The position numbers and the translations under genes are program-made. The notes beneath the pieces are model-generated. The model was given only the letters and a program-made list of their open reading frames with translations, was not told where the DNA came from and did not search any database. From Cyanophora paradoxa (Eukaryota; Glaucocystophyceae; Cyanophorales; Cyanophoraceae), in NCBI GenBank assembly GCA_004431415.1, contig QPMI01000031.1, forward strand, positions 1-64,000: a stretch of DNA of 64,000 nt. Direction: 5' to 3'. Within the stretch, counting starts at the first letter, position 1. Every line of letters starts with the position of its first letter. Below, in pieces: positions 36,518 through 46,596 of this stretch.

Positions 36518-38305
36518 ATGGCTGCTGTGGGCCTGTGGCGCAAGAGTGCTCCCGCGTGCGAGCTGTCCAAGCGACCAACTTTGCGTACCCCCCGCTCGTG
36601 CGAAAAAAAGCTGGTCCAGCGAGCTCGCTGGAAGCGCCCGCGTCGCATGGAACTGGAGGATGAGGAGGCGGCGCACGACGCGCATGACGTGCTCGAGCAC
36701 TTCGGAGCGCACGGCGTCCCCGAGCACATCATGGAGCCGCCGCTGGCGCTCGCGGAGGGAGAAAGCGGACGTACGAGGGCGAGGAAGGTCCTCCGAGCGA
36801 CGTCGCACCTTCGCCCTGCCCCCCTCCGTGTAAGAACCGCCGCGCGCAGATCTCGGAGCACTCGAAAGCGTACGAGAAGACGCGCGCGATGCTCTACAGC
36901 GCAGTCGCGAACCATCCCACCTTCCTGTGCGTGGAGGGGCGCAGGCGGGCGGGCGCCGGCGTGCGGGCGGGCGGCCGACGAGGGCCGCGCAGGGCGCAGC
37001 GGCTGCAGTTGCTGGGGGAGACCCCGAGCGTGAAGAGGCTGAGCAAGGAGAAGATCCTGCGCATCGCGCTGGCGATCGGCATGGACCTGGAGCCGTACCG
37101 GCCCTTCGCGGGCCCCATGCAGAAGCACAAGGTGGCGCTCCCCGAGGGCCTCGCCCCGCCCCCGGCGGCGGCGCGGGAGGCGCGCGGCGCCGGCGGCGTC
37201 TCGGCGCGGAAGAGCGCGTACCTGGCGGACCGGGAGGCGCTGCGCTCGTACGTCTCCTCGCACCCCGAGTTCAGGCGGCACCGCCCCGCCTTCCTGGGGC
37301 CCCACTACCGCGAGGCGCGCCCCCCGCGCCCCGCCCCGCGCGCCCCGCGCGCCCCGCGCCCCCGGGACGAGCGGGAGCGGGCGGGCGGGGCAGGTGGGGA
37401 AGCTGCCGAAGGAGCGGCTGCTGCACGTGGCGCACAAGCTCCGCGTCGACCTCTCCGACTTCGTCCACTACGCCGGCACCCTCCCCGCCGGCCCGCCCCG
37501 CCCCGCCCCGCCCCGCCCCGCACCACCAGACCGGGCCCGCAGACTACTACGCCCTCTGCGACGAGCTCCGCAACGCCCTCACCCACAGGGTGCCCGCCCC
37601 GCCCCGCCCCCGCCCCCGCCCCCGCCCCGGCCGGGCCGACGCGGGGCGCCCCGCCGACGCTGGCGCCCCCGCAGGAGGACGACGAGCTCGCCGCCCTCGC
37701 CCCGCCCCGGGCCCCGCCCCCGTGCGCCCCCGCCCGCCTCGGCGCCCGCCCCCCGCCCCCGCCCCGCCCCGCCCCGACGCCCCGGCAGGCGGGCGCCGGC
37801 CCCTCGGCGGCGCCTGCGCTGCTGCCGGGCGCCCCGCCGGCGGCGTACGGGGCCTTCTTCGAGGCGCCCTCCCCCGCCTCCCCTTCCCCGTCCGCCCCGC
37901 CCTGCCCGCCCCCGCCCCGTCCCGCCCGCGGCCCCTCCTCGAGCCGCCCGCGCAGGACCACTCCTACGGCGCCATCGGCTTCCCCGACGCCGGGGCGCAC
38001 CTGCACGGTGCGCCCGCCGCCGCCGCCTGCCCCGCCCGCCGCCTCACCGCGCCCCGCAGAGGCGGCGTCGCTCGCATTCGGGGGGCACGCGCCCCCGGCC
38101 GCCCCCTCCCCGACGACCTCTGCTTCCTCCCCCGGGGCCCGCCCCGTACCCCGAGACCCTCCGCACCCCCACCCTCCCCTCCCAGGCGCCCGGCCCCGAC
38201 GCCGCCGCCGGGGCGCTGCTCCGCGGCATCGCCGGGGACCCGCACGCGTACCCCGACGCCCTTTGGACCCCCCTGGGGCCCCCGCCCCCCTCCGGTCACG
38301 GCTAG
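36518..38305 (+). CDS. Unrecognised protein with an internal 27-residue duplication
   Basis: Not recognised. In-frame ATGs lie at 36518 and 36647; the second starts MELEDEEAAHDAHDVLEHFG and may be the true start. After an intron (donor AAG|GTCCTC), ISEHSKAYEKTRAMLYSAVA follows. Next come two similar segments: KRLSKEKILRIALAIGMDLE (about 37034-37093) and GKLPKERLLHVAHKLRVDL (about 37396-37452). Both continue to a short aromatic stretch ending in AG, so they look like a duplicated small helical module. The C-terminal third is rich in Pro/Ala/Gly and includes DHSYGAIGFPDAGAHLHG, ending PDALWTPLGPPPPSGHG at 38305. Introns are CCGCC-rich. No enzyme motif, signal peptide or membrane segment seen. 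It starts head-to-head with the cyclase. Confidence 0.5.
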
Positions 38306-38422
38306 CGAGCCGGCCAGACGTCTCAAACGAGTCTAGATCTCATCGTGTTCCGTGCCAGCTCGGATCGCGCACGCGGGGCCGGCGGGGGCCGGCGGGGGGC
38401 GCGGGCGCGGGGCCGGGGCGGG

Positions 38423-41245
38423 CTACTTCTTGGCGCCGCGCTTCTTCGCCGCGCCTGACCGGAGCGAGGCGCTGATGCCGGCCGGGGAGGCCGGGGCCGC
38501 CGCCGCCGCCGCCGCCGCCGGCTTGCTGCTTGCCCGCTTCTTCGCCTCGGGCGCCGCCGCCGCCGCCTCCACCGCCTCCGCGCCCTTCTCCGCCGCCTTG
38601 CGCTTCCCCGCCCCCTTCCCCTTCGGCGCCTCCGCCTCCGCCGCCTCCGCCGCCGCCTCCGCCGTCGCCTCCGCCTTCGCCGCCTTGCCCTTCTTCGCCG
38701 CCGGCGCGGCTGGGGCCGGGGCCGCCTGCTGCAGCGGGGCGGGCGTCAGCGCGGGCCCGCGCTGTGAGGGGCGGGGGCGGGAGAGCGAGTGCCTCCTTGC
38801 GGGGGGCGGCGGCGTCGGCGGCGTAGCCCGGGAAGTCGTAGTCGACGCCGGCGGCGGCGAGCCGCTTGCGCGCCGCCGCCTCCTTCTTCACCAGCTTCGC
38901 CCGCATCTTCTCCACCTCCTCCCGCTCCGCTCCTGCACGGGCGCCCCGCCGTCAGCACGCTTCGCCGCGCCGCCCGCCGCGCCGCGCGGCGGCGCGCACC
39001 GCGTTGTGCCGCGCGATCGCCAGCTTCCGCCACGGTACCTGTCGCCCCGGCCGTCAGCGCGCGCCCGCCGGACGCGGGCGAGGAGGGCCATAAAGCGAGG
39101 CGGGGGGAAAGAGGGAGGAGGGGAAACGGTGGGCGTCAGAGTGAGCTGTGGTATTAGTTCGTTCAGCGTTTGTGTCACGAAGGGGAATCCAGTTTCATCA
39201 CGCGGCCCGAGAAATTGGAAAGGGGGAATGAATGGAAAGCCGGGATCAGAGTGAGCTGTGGTATTGGTTCGTTCAGCAGGTGCGTCACGAAGGGGAATCC
39301 AGTTTCATCACGTCGGCCGGAGGAGGCGAAAAGGGACCGGCCCTTCCTAGAGAGCGGGCGGGGCTGGGCGGGGCTGGGCGGGGCGGGGCGCACCCGCTTG
39401 AACTTCCTGTTGGCGCCGACGAAGGTCTTGGGGTGGACGCGCTCCGGGGGCACCAGCTTGGCCGTCAGCAGGCGCCTGGGGGGGGTCAGGCCGGGCGGGC
39501 TGGAGGGGGCGGGGCGGGCCGGGGCGGGGCGGGGCGGGGCGGGGCGGACCCGAAGAGGAGGTACTTGTCCATGGTCTCGGCGACGATGCGGGCGACCTCC
39601 GCGCTCGCGAACTCCACGAACGCGAACCCCCGCGACTTCCCCGTCTGCAGGGGGGCGTTGGGGGCGCCTGGGCGCTCCGGGGGCCCCGGCCCCGCCCGCC
39701 CCGCGCACCTTCTTCGAGCGCGAGAGCCGCAGCCGCGTCACCCGCCCGAACTGCGCGAAGAACCTGCGCGCGGCCCGCCCCGGCGCTCGGCCCCGGCCCC
39801 GGCGGCGCGGGCGGGGACGCGGGCCGGGGGGCGGACCCGCGCATCTGGTCCTCAAAGAAGCCGTAGGGGATGTGCCCCAGGTAGACCACCCCGGGCTCCC
39901 CGTCCTCCTCCCCGTCCTCCTCCCCGCCCTTGCGCTTCTTGGACTTGGCCTTCTTCTTCTTCGCGGGGAGGGCCGCCACGCGCGCCTCCAGCTCGGCCCT
40001 CTTCGCGTCGCTGAGGAGGACCGAGGGGCCGGCCGCCGCCTCGGGCTCCGCGTCCGAGCCCGCCCCGTCGTCCCCCTCGAAGACGGCCCCCACCTCCCCC
40101 TCCTCCTCCTCGTCGCTGTCCTGCGCCCGCCGGCATCGGCCCCGGCCCCCGCCGAGCCCCGCGGGCCGGGGGGCGGGCGGGCGAGCAGGCGCACGGCGGG
40201 GAGCTGGATCACGTCCTCGTCCTCCTCGTCCGCCGCCTGCCGCCGCTTCCCCTTGCCCTTGCCCGCCGCAGCCGCCTTGCCCTCCCCCGCGCCCCCGCCC
40301 GCCTTGCCCGCCTTGCCCGCCTTCCCGCCCTTCGCCTTTGCCGCCGCCTTCTCCGCAGGCGCCGGGGACTGCGGCGGGGCGTGAGGGGTCGAGGGCGCGA
40401 GGAGGGCGGGCCGCGCTCGCCTCGGGCTTGTGCTTCTTGGGGGGGGACGCCTCGCCCTTCTTGCCCTTGGCCGGGGCCCGTGCCGGGGCCTTCTCGGGCT
40501 CCTCCGCCCGCGCCCGCTTCTTCGTGGCCGGCGCCGGCGCCGCCTCGGGGGTCGCCTGCGCGCCCGGCCCCGCTCGCGCTCCGCCCGCGCGACGCCCGCA
40601 GCCGGGATCAACGTACGGGCTTCGCGGGAGCCGCCGCGGGCTTCTCCTTCTTCTCCTTCTGCGCCGCCCGTTTGCGAGGGCGGGCGGCGCTGGTCCGGCC
40701 CGAGGCGCCCGCACCTTGCCCTTGCCCGCCTTGGCGTCTTTGCCCGCAGCGACCGCGGCTGCGTGACCGTGAGGCCGAGAGCATGCGTTAGCTAAGCGCG
40801 ATCCGTACCTTCCGGTTCCTTGGGCGCCTCCTTCGCAGTGGCCTGGGGGAAACGAGACACATCGGCGGCGCCGCGAACGAGCTGAGGGGGAAGCGCGTAG
40901 CGAACCGGCTTGGCTTCCTGCTTGCGTTTCTTGGGGGCTGCCTCGGACTCTGATCGCGCGGCCCGGTAAGCGACACGCGTCAGCATCGTGATCGGCGATC
41001 GCACTCTTCGCCGCGGGCTTGCCCTGCGCGCCCCGCGGATCCCCGTCAGCCGAGCCAGATCATCCGGCGTCGCAGCTACCGCGACGCACCGCGTCCGCCG
41101 CCTCCGCCTCGCTCAGCCTGCGCTTCGGCGCTGCACCGGACCGGTCGGTCAGCGGAGGCCGCGTCGAAAGCATGCGAGTGCCACGAGCACGCAGGCTAAC
41201 GGCACACGGACCGTCCTTGTCCGCGGGAGCCTTGCGCGGCGCCAT
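38423..41245 (-). CDS. NIFK: NIFK/Nop15-like nucleolar RRM protein, multi-exon
   Basis: Nop15/NIFK is a nucleolar RNA-binding protein of 60S pre-ribosomes, contacting pre-rRNA near ITS2. ATG at 41245 starts [12 protein letters not shown]. The N-terminal half is Lys/Ala/Glu-rich ([20 protein letters not shown]) with an acidic patch [17 protein letters not shown]. The RRM runs over several exons: [18 protein letters not shown] (RNP2), [19 protein letters not shown], then [20 protein letters not shown] (RNP1 GFAFVEF), [12 protein letters not shown], and [20 protein letters not shown]. After the snoRNA-bearing intron come [12 protein letters not shown] and [15 protein letters not shown], both typical of the family C-terminus. 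An Ala/Lys tail ends AAKKRGAKK at stop 38423-38425. The RRM-plus-DYDFPGY combination makes the call strong. Confidence 0.9.
39136..39201 (-). ncRNA. C/D-box snoRNA candidate, copy 7 (NIFK intron)
   Basis: On the minus strand: C box GTGATGA (39201-39195), D box CTGA (39139-39136), 66 nt. It has GTGACACAAACG, close to the variant in copy 5 of the UTP20 intron, and the AACTAATACC variant of copies 2 and 4. Guide-like blocks intact. It lies 110 nt downstream of copy 6. Confidence 0.72.
39246..39311 (-). ncRNA. C/D-box snoRNA candidate, copy 6 (NIFK intron)
   Basis: On the minus strand: C box GTGATGA (39311-39305), D box CTGA (39249-39246), 66 nt. The sequence from GATTCCCCTTC through CACCTGCTGAACGAACC to CAGCTCACTCTGA differs by about one base from the UTP20 copies. 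Both putative guide blocks are unchanged. Flank GGCCGAC before the C box and CCCGGCTTT after the D box offer a short GCCG/CGGC stem. Confidence 0.75.
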
Positions 41246-41540
41246 CCCAGAACTGTTTGCGTACCCCCCCTTCGCCGGCTCAGACGGCTCTGTCGGCGGC
41301 TCACTTCGGACCAGCTTAAGCTTCAACGCAAAGAAGCGGGGCAAAAGCGCGCACCATGAATCAGCCTCCTGCACGCGATGCGTACAGACGCGGCGTTGAC
41401 GTATGCGGCATGCGCATGCGGCTAGCGCCTTGCAATCATTTGATCATGAATTGACTCGAGCTTGCGGCTAGCGCTGCGCATGCGCCTTCAGTGCCAGCCA
41501 GTGCGCGCGCCATGCGCCTTATAAAAAGCTTCAGCTAGCA

Positions 41541-41779
41541 CTCGATGAAGGTACGCGCTCCTCCCGGCCGGCCGCTCGCCGACGCCCGATCCCGGCCGAG
41601 GCCCGCTCGCCCTTGCTGACTCGCGGTTCCAGATCTTTGCCTGCTTCGAGGCGTGCAGCCCCGCGCGACTTCGCCTCGCGATCCTCGATGAAGGTACGCG
41701 CTCCTCCCGGCCGGCCGCTCGCCGGCACCCGATCCCGGCCGAGGCCCGCTCGCCCTTGCTGACTCACGGCCCCAGATCT
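41541..41779. repeat. 96-bp direct repeat, period 143 bp
   Basis: CTCGATGAAGGTACGCGCTC through TTGCTGACTC to AGATCT occurs at 41541-41636 and 41684-41779, with only a few mismatches. The 47-bp spacer is unique. No coding potential seen. Confidence 0.85.
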
Positions 41780-42054
41780 CGCATGCGGGCGACTGGCAGC
41801 ACAAGCTGCGACGTTCGATGTGGATGCGCATTGGCGACCGCCGCCCTCCAGCGCTCCCTTGCTCCCCCGGCGCTACGGGCAGGAGCGCTGCGACCGCTGA
41901 CGAGGCTAATTGTAGTGTCTGGTTTAGTTTCAGTTATTGAATGTTTAGTGCGTTTAGATGTAGAACAGCGCTTCTCGTATGTGCAATGCGAGTTCGGATG
42001 CATCGGACTGCGTGCTGGGGGCGGCCGTGGCCGCGGTGCTGGGGGTAGCGGAGC

Positions 42055-42274
42055 CTGATTCAGCCTGATATAAACCTGATATTAAAGCCTGATTGAAGCC
42101 TGATTCAGCCTGCTTTAAGCCTGATTCAAGCCTGTCTCGGCCTGTTTAAAATCAGGTTTAGTCCTCCGAAATAAGGCTGAGCCTGTTTCGCCAAGCCTGA
42201 TCATGACTCGGCCTGATTGAAGCCTGTTTCAGATCAGGTTGAGACAGGCCCCGGCGACCCCCTTTTTACTAGTG
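42055..42274. repeat. CCTGATT repeat array next to a CACTAG-like terminus
   Basis: About ten direct copies of AGCCTGATTC-like 10-mers (42055-42230) are followed by inverted copies (AAATCAGGTT, AGATCAGGTTGAGACAGGC). Then comes CCCCCTTTTTACTAGTG ending at 42274. Read on the minus strand this begins CACTAGTAAAAAGGGGG, followed by subterminal repeats in both orientations, as in CACTA-type DNA transposon ends. The matching other terminus was not found. Confidence 0.5.
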
Positions 42275-43815
42275 TAGCCAGTACTAGTGCGCCACGTGCA
42301 CGCCTTTAGTTTGCTGCTTACTCAACCTTGCAATTACCTTCGAATTATGATATCGATTTGTGTGATATCGATTTGATATCGCAGGCGGCGGCCGCTCGGA
42401 GCAGCTGGTGCTCACGGCGTCGCCCGGCCCTGGCCCCGGTGCGCGCCCCCCCTCTTCTCTAGCTATAGCCTCTTCTAAGACTCCCCTCCCCTCCGCTCCG
42501 TTTTTCTAAGGGCATCGGGCTCCTCCGCCCCCGCTCCGGATCCCCCTCCCCTCTCATGTCGATATCTTCTTGAATTCGAAAGACTAGTGGAGTAGACTAC
42601 GAGCCTCGCAGGGCAGCCAGACTCTGTCGAGTTCTGTGGAACGAGTTTTGCGGCACGAGACTGCGCGTAACGGGCTGGACCGCCGGGCTAGCGCTATAGC
42701 TAGGCTAGGGAAGAGAGAAAAGCTGAGGGGGGGGGGGGGGGGGGGGGGGGGACAAGGAGGAGGATGGAGGAGGGGGGAGGGGGGGAGGGAGCTCATGATC
42801 ACGCCAAAGGGAATTTCGAAGCGGGATTGGAGGCGGATCCGGACCAGCCACCACGGCCGCCGCGGACCCCGCCGCGCTCGCGATCGGAGGTTGCGTTTTC
42901 GCCCGCGAACCGCCCCCTATAGCTAGGCCTGCCGATGCACACGCGCGCTTCGTCAGATCTAGCACTGGTGCCTAAGGAAGTTTGTTTCCCGCGGGAAACA
43001 TTCACATGTTTCCCTATAGGTATGGCACCGGGGCGGCCGACCCCAATGGGGACCATCAGGTGGGAAACGTCAGGTGGGAAACATCGCTAAGTTTGAGACC
43101 GGGTAACTTTTTTTTTCGTTTGCCCATTACCCGACCCATCTAGCTGGTTTTTACATCGCCAAACATGCGCAACGTTAACGCGTGTACTCTTTATACACAT
43201 GTACAACTCAAGCTAACGAGCTAGCTAAGATCCTAGCGAGCTAGCTAAGATCCTAGCGAGTTAGCTAGCTAAGATCCGAGCTAGCTAGGCCAGGATCCGA
43301 TGATCTTCTGCTTGCTGGGCTGCATCGTACGCGTGCTGTGCTAACGCTGCGAGGCGAGCAATATATATCATAGTATAGCTAGCTATAGCGCTGCTCTAGA
43401 TCTCCTACTCAGTACTTGCTGCGCGCAGCTGCAGCTGCAGCTGCAGCGGATCATGATCATGACTCATGACCGCGTGCCATACGCATGCCAACGCTGCGCA
43501 TGCCAACGCAATAATTAGCTATATTACTAGTGCAGCTTGCTATGATAGCAATTGCAAGTTCAAAGCACCTCATGATCATGATATTGACCGGCCACGGGCG
43601 GCTGCAGCTGGCTGAGACCAGTAGAAGAAAACTGCGTGTATACATTCGTACAAAGCCATTACGCAATCGGTTTTAATAATCATGTATAAACGTATATTGC
43701 AGAGACATCTGATTGAGCGGAAAATTGAGCGAAGGCCCGCGAGCGAGTAAGCCGGCGCAGTGGGGCTTCCCCAACGCGGGTGCCTGCTAGCACTGCACGT
43801 GGCTGGTCCCAAAAC

Positions 43816-44303
43816 TCGCGCGGCCGACGCTCCGTAGTCCAGCCCGACCGAACTCCAAACCCAGCGAACATCGACCGCCCAGCCGCGGCCCCATGCCCGC
43901 CACCTCAGCGGAGACAGCAGCCACACCGTCGGATGCGCCCCCGGACGCACCGACGCCCCGCCCGCTGCTCACGGTCGCCTTTTTGAATGTCGAAAGCCTT
44001 GCAGGCATACCTCGGCGCATCTGGCTCACCGGATGGCTCAAGCGTACCAAAGTGGACGTCCTCGGCATCGTTGACCACCGGCTCAATCCGAAGCAGATCG
44101 CGGCCCTTACGCAGCGCATCGAATCATCGTGGCGCGTGCTCATCCCGCCCGCCGCAGAGCTTAAACCCAACGTCTGGAGCCGAGGCACCGGTTTCCTCGT
44201 CCGCAAAGCCATCCCGGCCCTCCCCGGTGCTACAGCCACGCTCGTGCCCCTCCCGCCCACGCCGGGCCTGCGGCCGCACGATGCTTCACTACTTCGCCTC
44301 TCC
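43816..44303 (+). mobile_element. LINE 5' fragment (488 bp, truncated at its 3' side)
   Basis: Matches 55578-56065 base for base as far as checked by eye (constant offset 11762), starting at TCGCGCGGCCGACGCTCC. It includes the element's 5' leader and the first part of the endonuclease ORF (ATG 43893, MPATSAETAATPSDAPPDAP), giving the identical protein up to HDASLLRLS. It then breaks off into unrelated sequence, so only the element's 5' end is present. Confidence 0.88.
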
Positions 44304-44555
44304 CCAAGTTTCAAACTGAACGGAGTTTGCGTCACGCCCCGCCCATTGTTAACTTCTTCCGCCAATGAAATTAGCCCAGCGCAAACTTGAGCTCGAACTT
44401 GGCCTCGTACACAGTGGCGTACACACGCGGCCACAACGGTCACAGTAACGGTCAGCAGGCCGGCTTGCTAGTCAGCTTCCCTCGGCTAGGCCGGACTAGC
44501 TAGCTTCCCGCCATCGCGCACGCCCGAGCGCGAGCATTCCTGCACGCCGCCGTGC

Positions 44556-46483
44556 ATGAAGCAGTCAAAGCGAAAGGAACCCAGCCTCTGGGATGACGGC
44601 TTCGACGAGGCCCGACGTCGGCACCGCTGGCACGGCAAGCGACCCGACAGCAGCAGCTCGTGGGCCGGCAAGGGCAACATGAAGCGTGTCAACAAGATCA
44701 CTCAGCAGGCGCGCAAGGCGAAGGAGCCCAAGCTCCCTGACCTCGACATCCTCAAGGGCGAGCACCCCGCGGCAACGGTCCGCTGCCTGGACACCAGCGG
44801 CCGCGCCTACCACGTTCGCCTTGGCGACTTCGTCATCTGTTCAGTTAGCTCAGACACCCAGCTGTGTCCAGAACTCAGCGTCGTTCGCCCGAAGCCCTTC
44901 CATTTCCCGCGCCCAGGTGAAACGATTTTGGCGCGAGTCGAGGGCGAGTTCCCAACACAGACGAAGGCGAAGCGCGGCGACTTCAACTACTCCGTCAACG
45001 GCGTCATCCTTCGGCGCTTCGTGCGCCCGGAGGACTCCGATGTGAAGGACTGCGGGCTCGGCAGCGTGATCATCAAGGCAGACGGGGAGCAGGCAGCCGT
45101 GGCCATCGCAAACCACCTCATCTACTACTCGAACGTGACGGTCCGCCCGCCGCGCCCGCGCCCCGTTCCAGCGTCCGATGCCCGTGCGCGCAGGTTCACG
45201 CACCCGCGAAGGTGGTGGCCGCGGACGAGTACAAAGCCCTCAACCACGCCGATCCCCACATCTACGTCTGTAAGCAAATCATGACGTTCCCGGGCGACGG
45301 CTCCTTCCAGTTCGACGTCGCCCTCGCCTTCAACGCGAGGCTCAAGCGAGTGGCGAAGAAGAAGATGGCGTGCTTCCTCCGGCCGCTGTCGAGGCCGGAG
45401 GAGCGCGTGGAGGCGATTGGCTACCTTCAGGACGCCGCCGCGAACGCCCTCAAGCGCCGGAAGACCGGGACGCAGCTTGTCAACGTCAAGATCCCGGTGG
45501 CCGGGCCGGCAATGTTGGTCTGCGGCTCTTATGACTCGTTCGAAGTTCTTTTTCCTATCCTCTAACGGTGCGCATCGCAGGAGAACATCGTGGCGCAGGT
45601 CGCGCACGTCGCCACGCCCATCGACCCGAAGACGGGCCAGCCGATCCCGGTTGACAAGCTGCCGGCGGCGAATCGCTTCGTTATCGAGCTTCCGGACCGC
45701 GAGACCGCTGCTGGTGGAAGCCGCTTCCTTTTTCCCGCTCGCTGTTCTTTTTCCGACCTCTTTGCAGCTGTTCTCGGTCCCTCCGGCGTGGCGCAAGCGT
45801 CCAAGCGCGTCTGCAAGCGGGACGCGGACGGGAAGGCGATCCGGAAGCACAGCGAGATGCAGACCGTCACCGTCGAGAAGGCGTACGGCGGCTTAATCGT
45901 GCCGCGCCACACGGGCTCCCATGACGTCGTCCAGTTCGACGAGCGTGCGCCCGGCCCGCCCTCGCCGCGCCGCTCGCTTACGAAGCTCTGCTCCTTGGGC
46001 GCGGCAGGTCCCGGTCGGATCGTGGCCACGAAGCGCTCGGGCAGGAAAGGTGGGCACGTCACGCTCGAGCTTCCGAGCTACGAGTACGGCCCCGACGGCG
46101 AGCGCATCGCCAGCCTCGCGGGGCCCCTCGCGGCTGTCCCCGTGAAGCGCCCGCGCCGGTGCCGCGCCGGCGCCAACACCGTCGCCAAGGCGCCGCCTGT
46201 CCCCGAAGCAGCCCCTTCAGAACCTGCCGCCGCCGCCCTGCCGGCCCCCGCCGCCGCCGCCCTGCCGGCCCCCGCCGTCGCCGCCCCGCCGGCCCCGCCG
46301 CCGCCGCCCTGCCGGCCGCCGCCGCCGCCGCCCGCCCGCCCCCGCCCCGCCGGTCGCCGCCCTGTCGGCCCCTGCTGCTGCTGCCCCACCGGCCGCTGCC
46401 GCCCTACCTGCCCCCGCCGCATCCGCCTCGGTCCCCAAGTGCGCCCCCTCCCCTCGCCCCCGCTCGGCTACTTGCTCGCCTAA
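44556..46483 (+). CDS. Unrecognised protein convergent with the transposase-like gene, multi-exon
   Basis: Not recognised. ATG 44556 starts MKQSKRKEPSLWDDGFDEAR. The first exon continues through AYHVRLGDFVICSVSS and SVNGVILRRFVRPEDSDVKD. An intron near 45135-45193 joins HLIYYSN to VHAPAKVVAADEYKALN. Later come QIMTFPGDGSFQFDVALAF, KKKMACFLRPLSRPEERVEA, ENIVAQVAHVATPIDPKTG and KGGHVTLELPSYEYGPDGER. The C-terminus turns into a Pro/Ala low-complexity tail from CCGCCCTGCCGGCCCC repeats. Basic N-terminus and beta-rich centre suggest a nucleic-acid or protein-binding role, but no family is evident. It ends about 110 bp from the end of the minus-strand transposase-like gene. Introns here are GT-AG and less repetitive than in UTP20. 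Confidence 0.55.
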
Positions 46484-46596
46484 TCCTGCAGCAGGAAGGA
46501 TCGCGCGGCACAGCTCGCGGCCGCGGTGGCGGCGCGCAAGAGGGCAAAGTCGTGAAGCTGCTACTGAGAATCGCACTATCTAGGTTACAAGGTGCG

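Larger units (their letters stand above)
39039..39393 (-). other. NIFK intron hosting two snoRNA copies
   Basis: Read on the minus strand, the donor follows KFKR (CGG|GTGCGC at 39393) and the acceptor ACAG precedes [12 protein letters not shown]. At 355 nt it is several times longer than most introns of this gene, and it holds both snoRNA copies in the sense direction. Confidence 0.75.
41246..43815. other. Gene-free repeat-bearing spacer
   Basis: No convincing gene. Contains a 96-bp direct repeat (41541-41779), the CCTGATT array (42055-42245) with a CACTAG-like end (42274) and a G25 tract (42727-42751). It also contains a 20-bp tandem repeat of CGAGCTAGCTAAGATCCTAG (about 43217-43280) and a run of CAGCTG/CTGCAG words (43428-43448). 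Confidence 0.65.

Noticed and set aside
36508-37437. 309-codon minus-strand frame
   Set aside because: Antisense shadow of the acidic and basic exons of the plus-strand gene; Ser/Arg/Cys-biased and without motifs.
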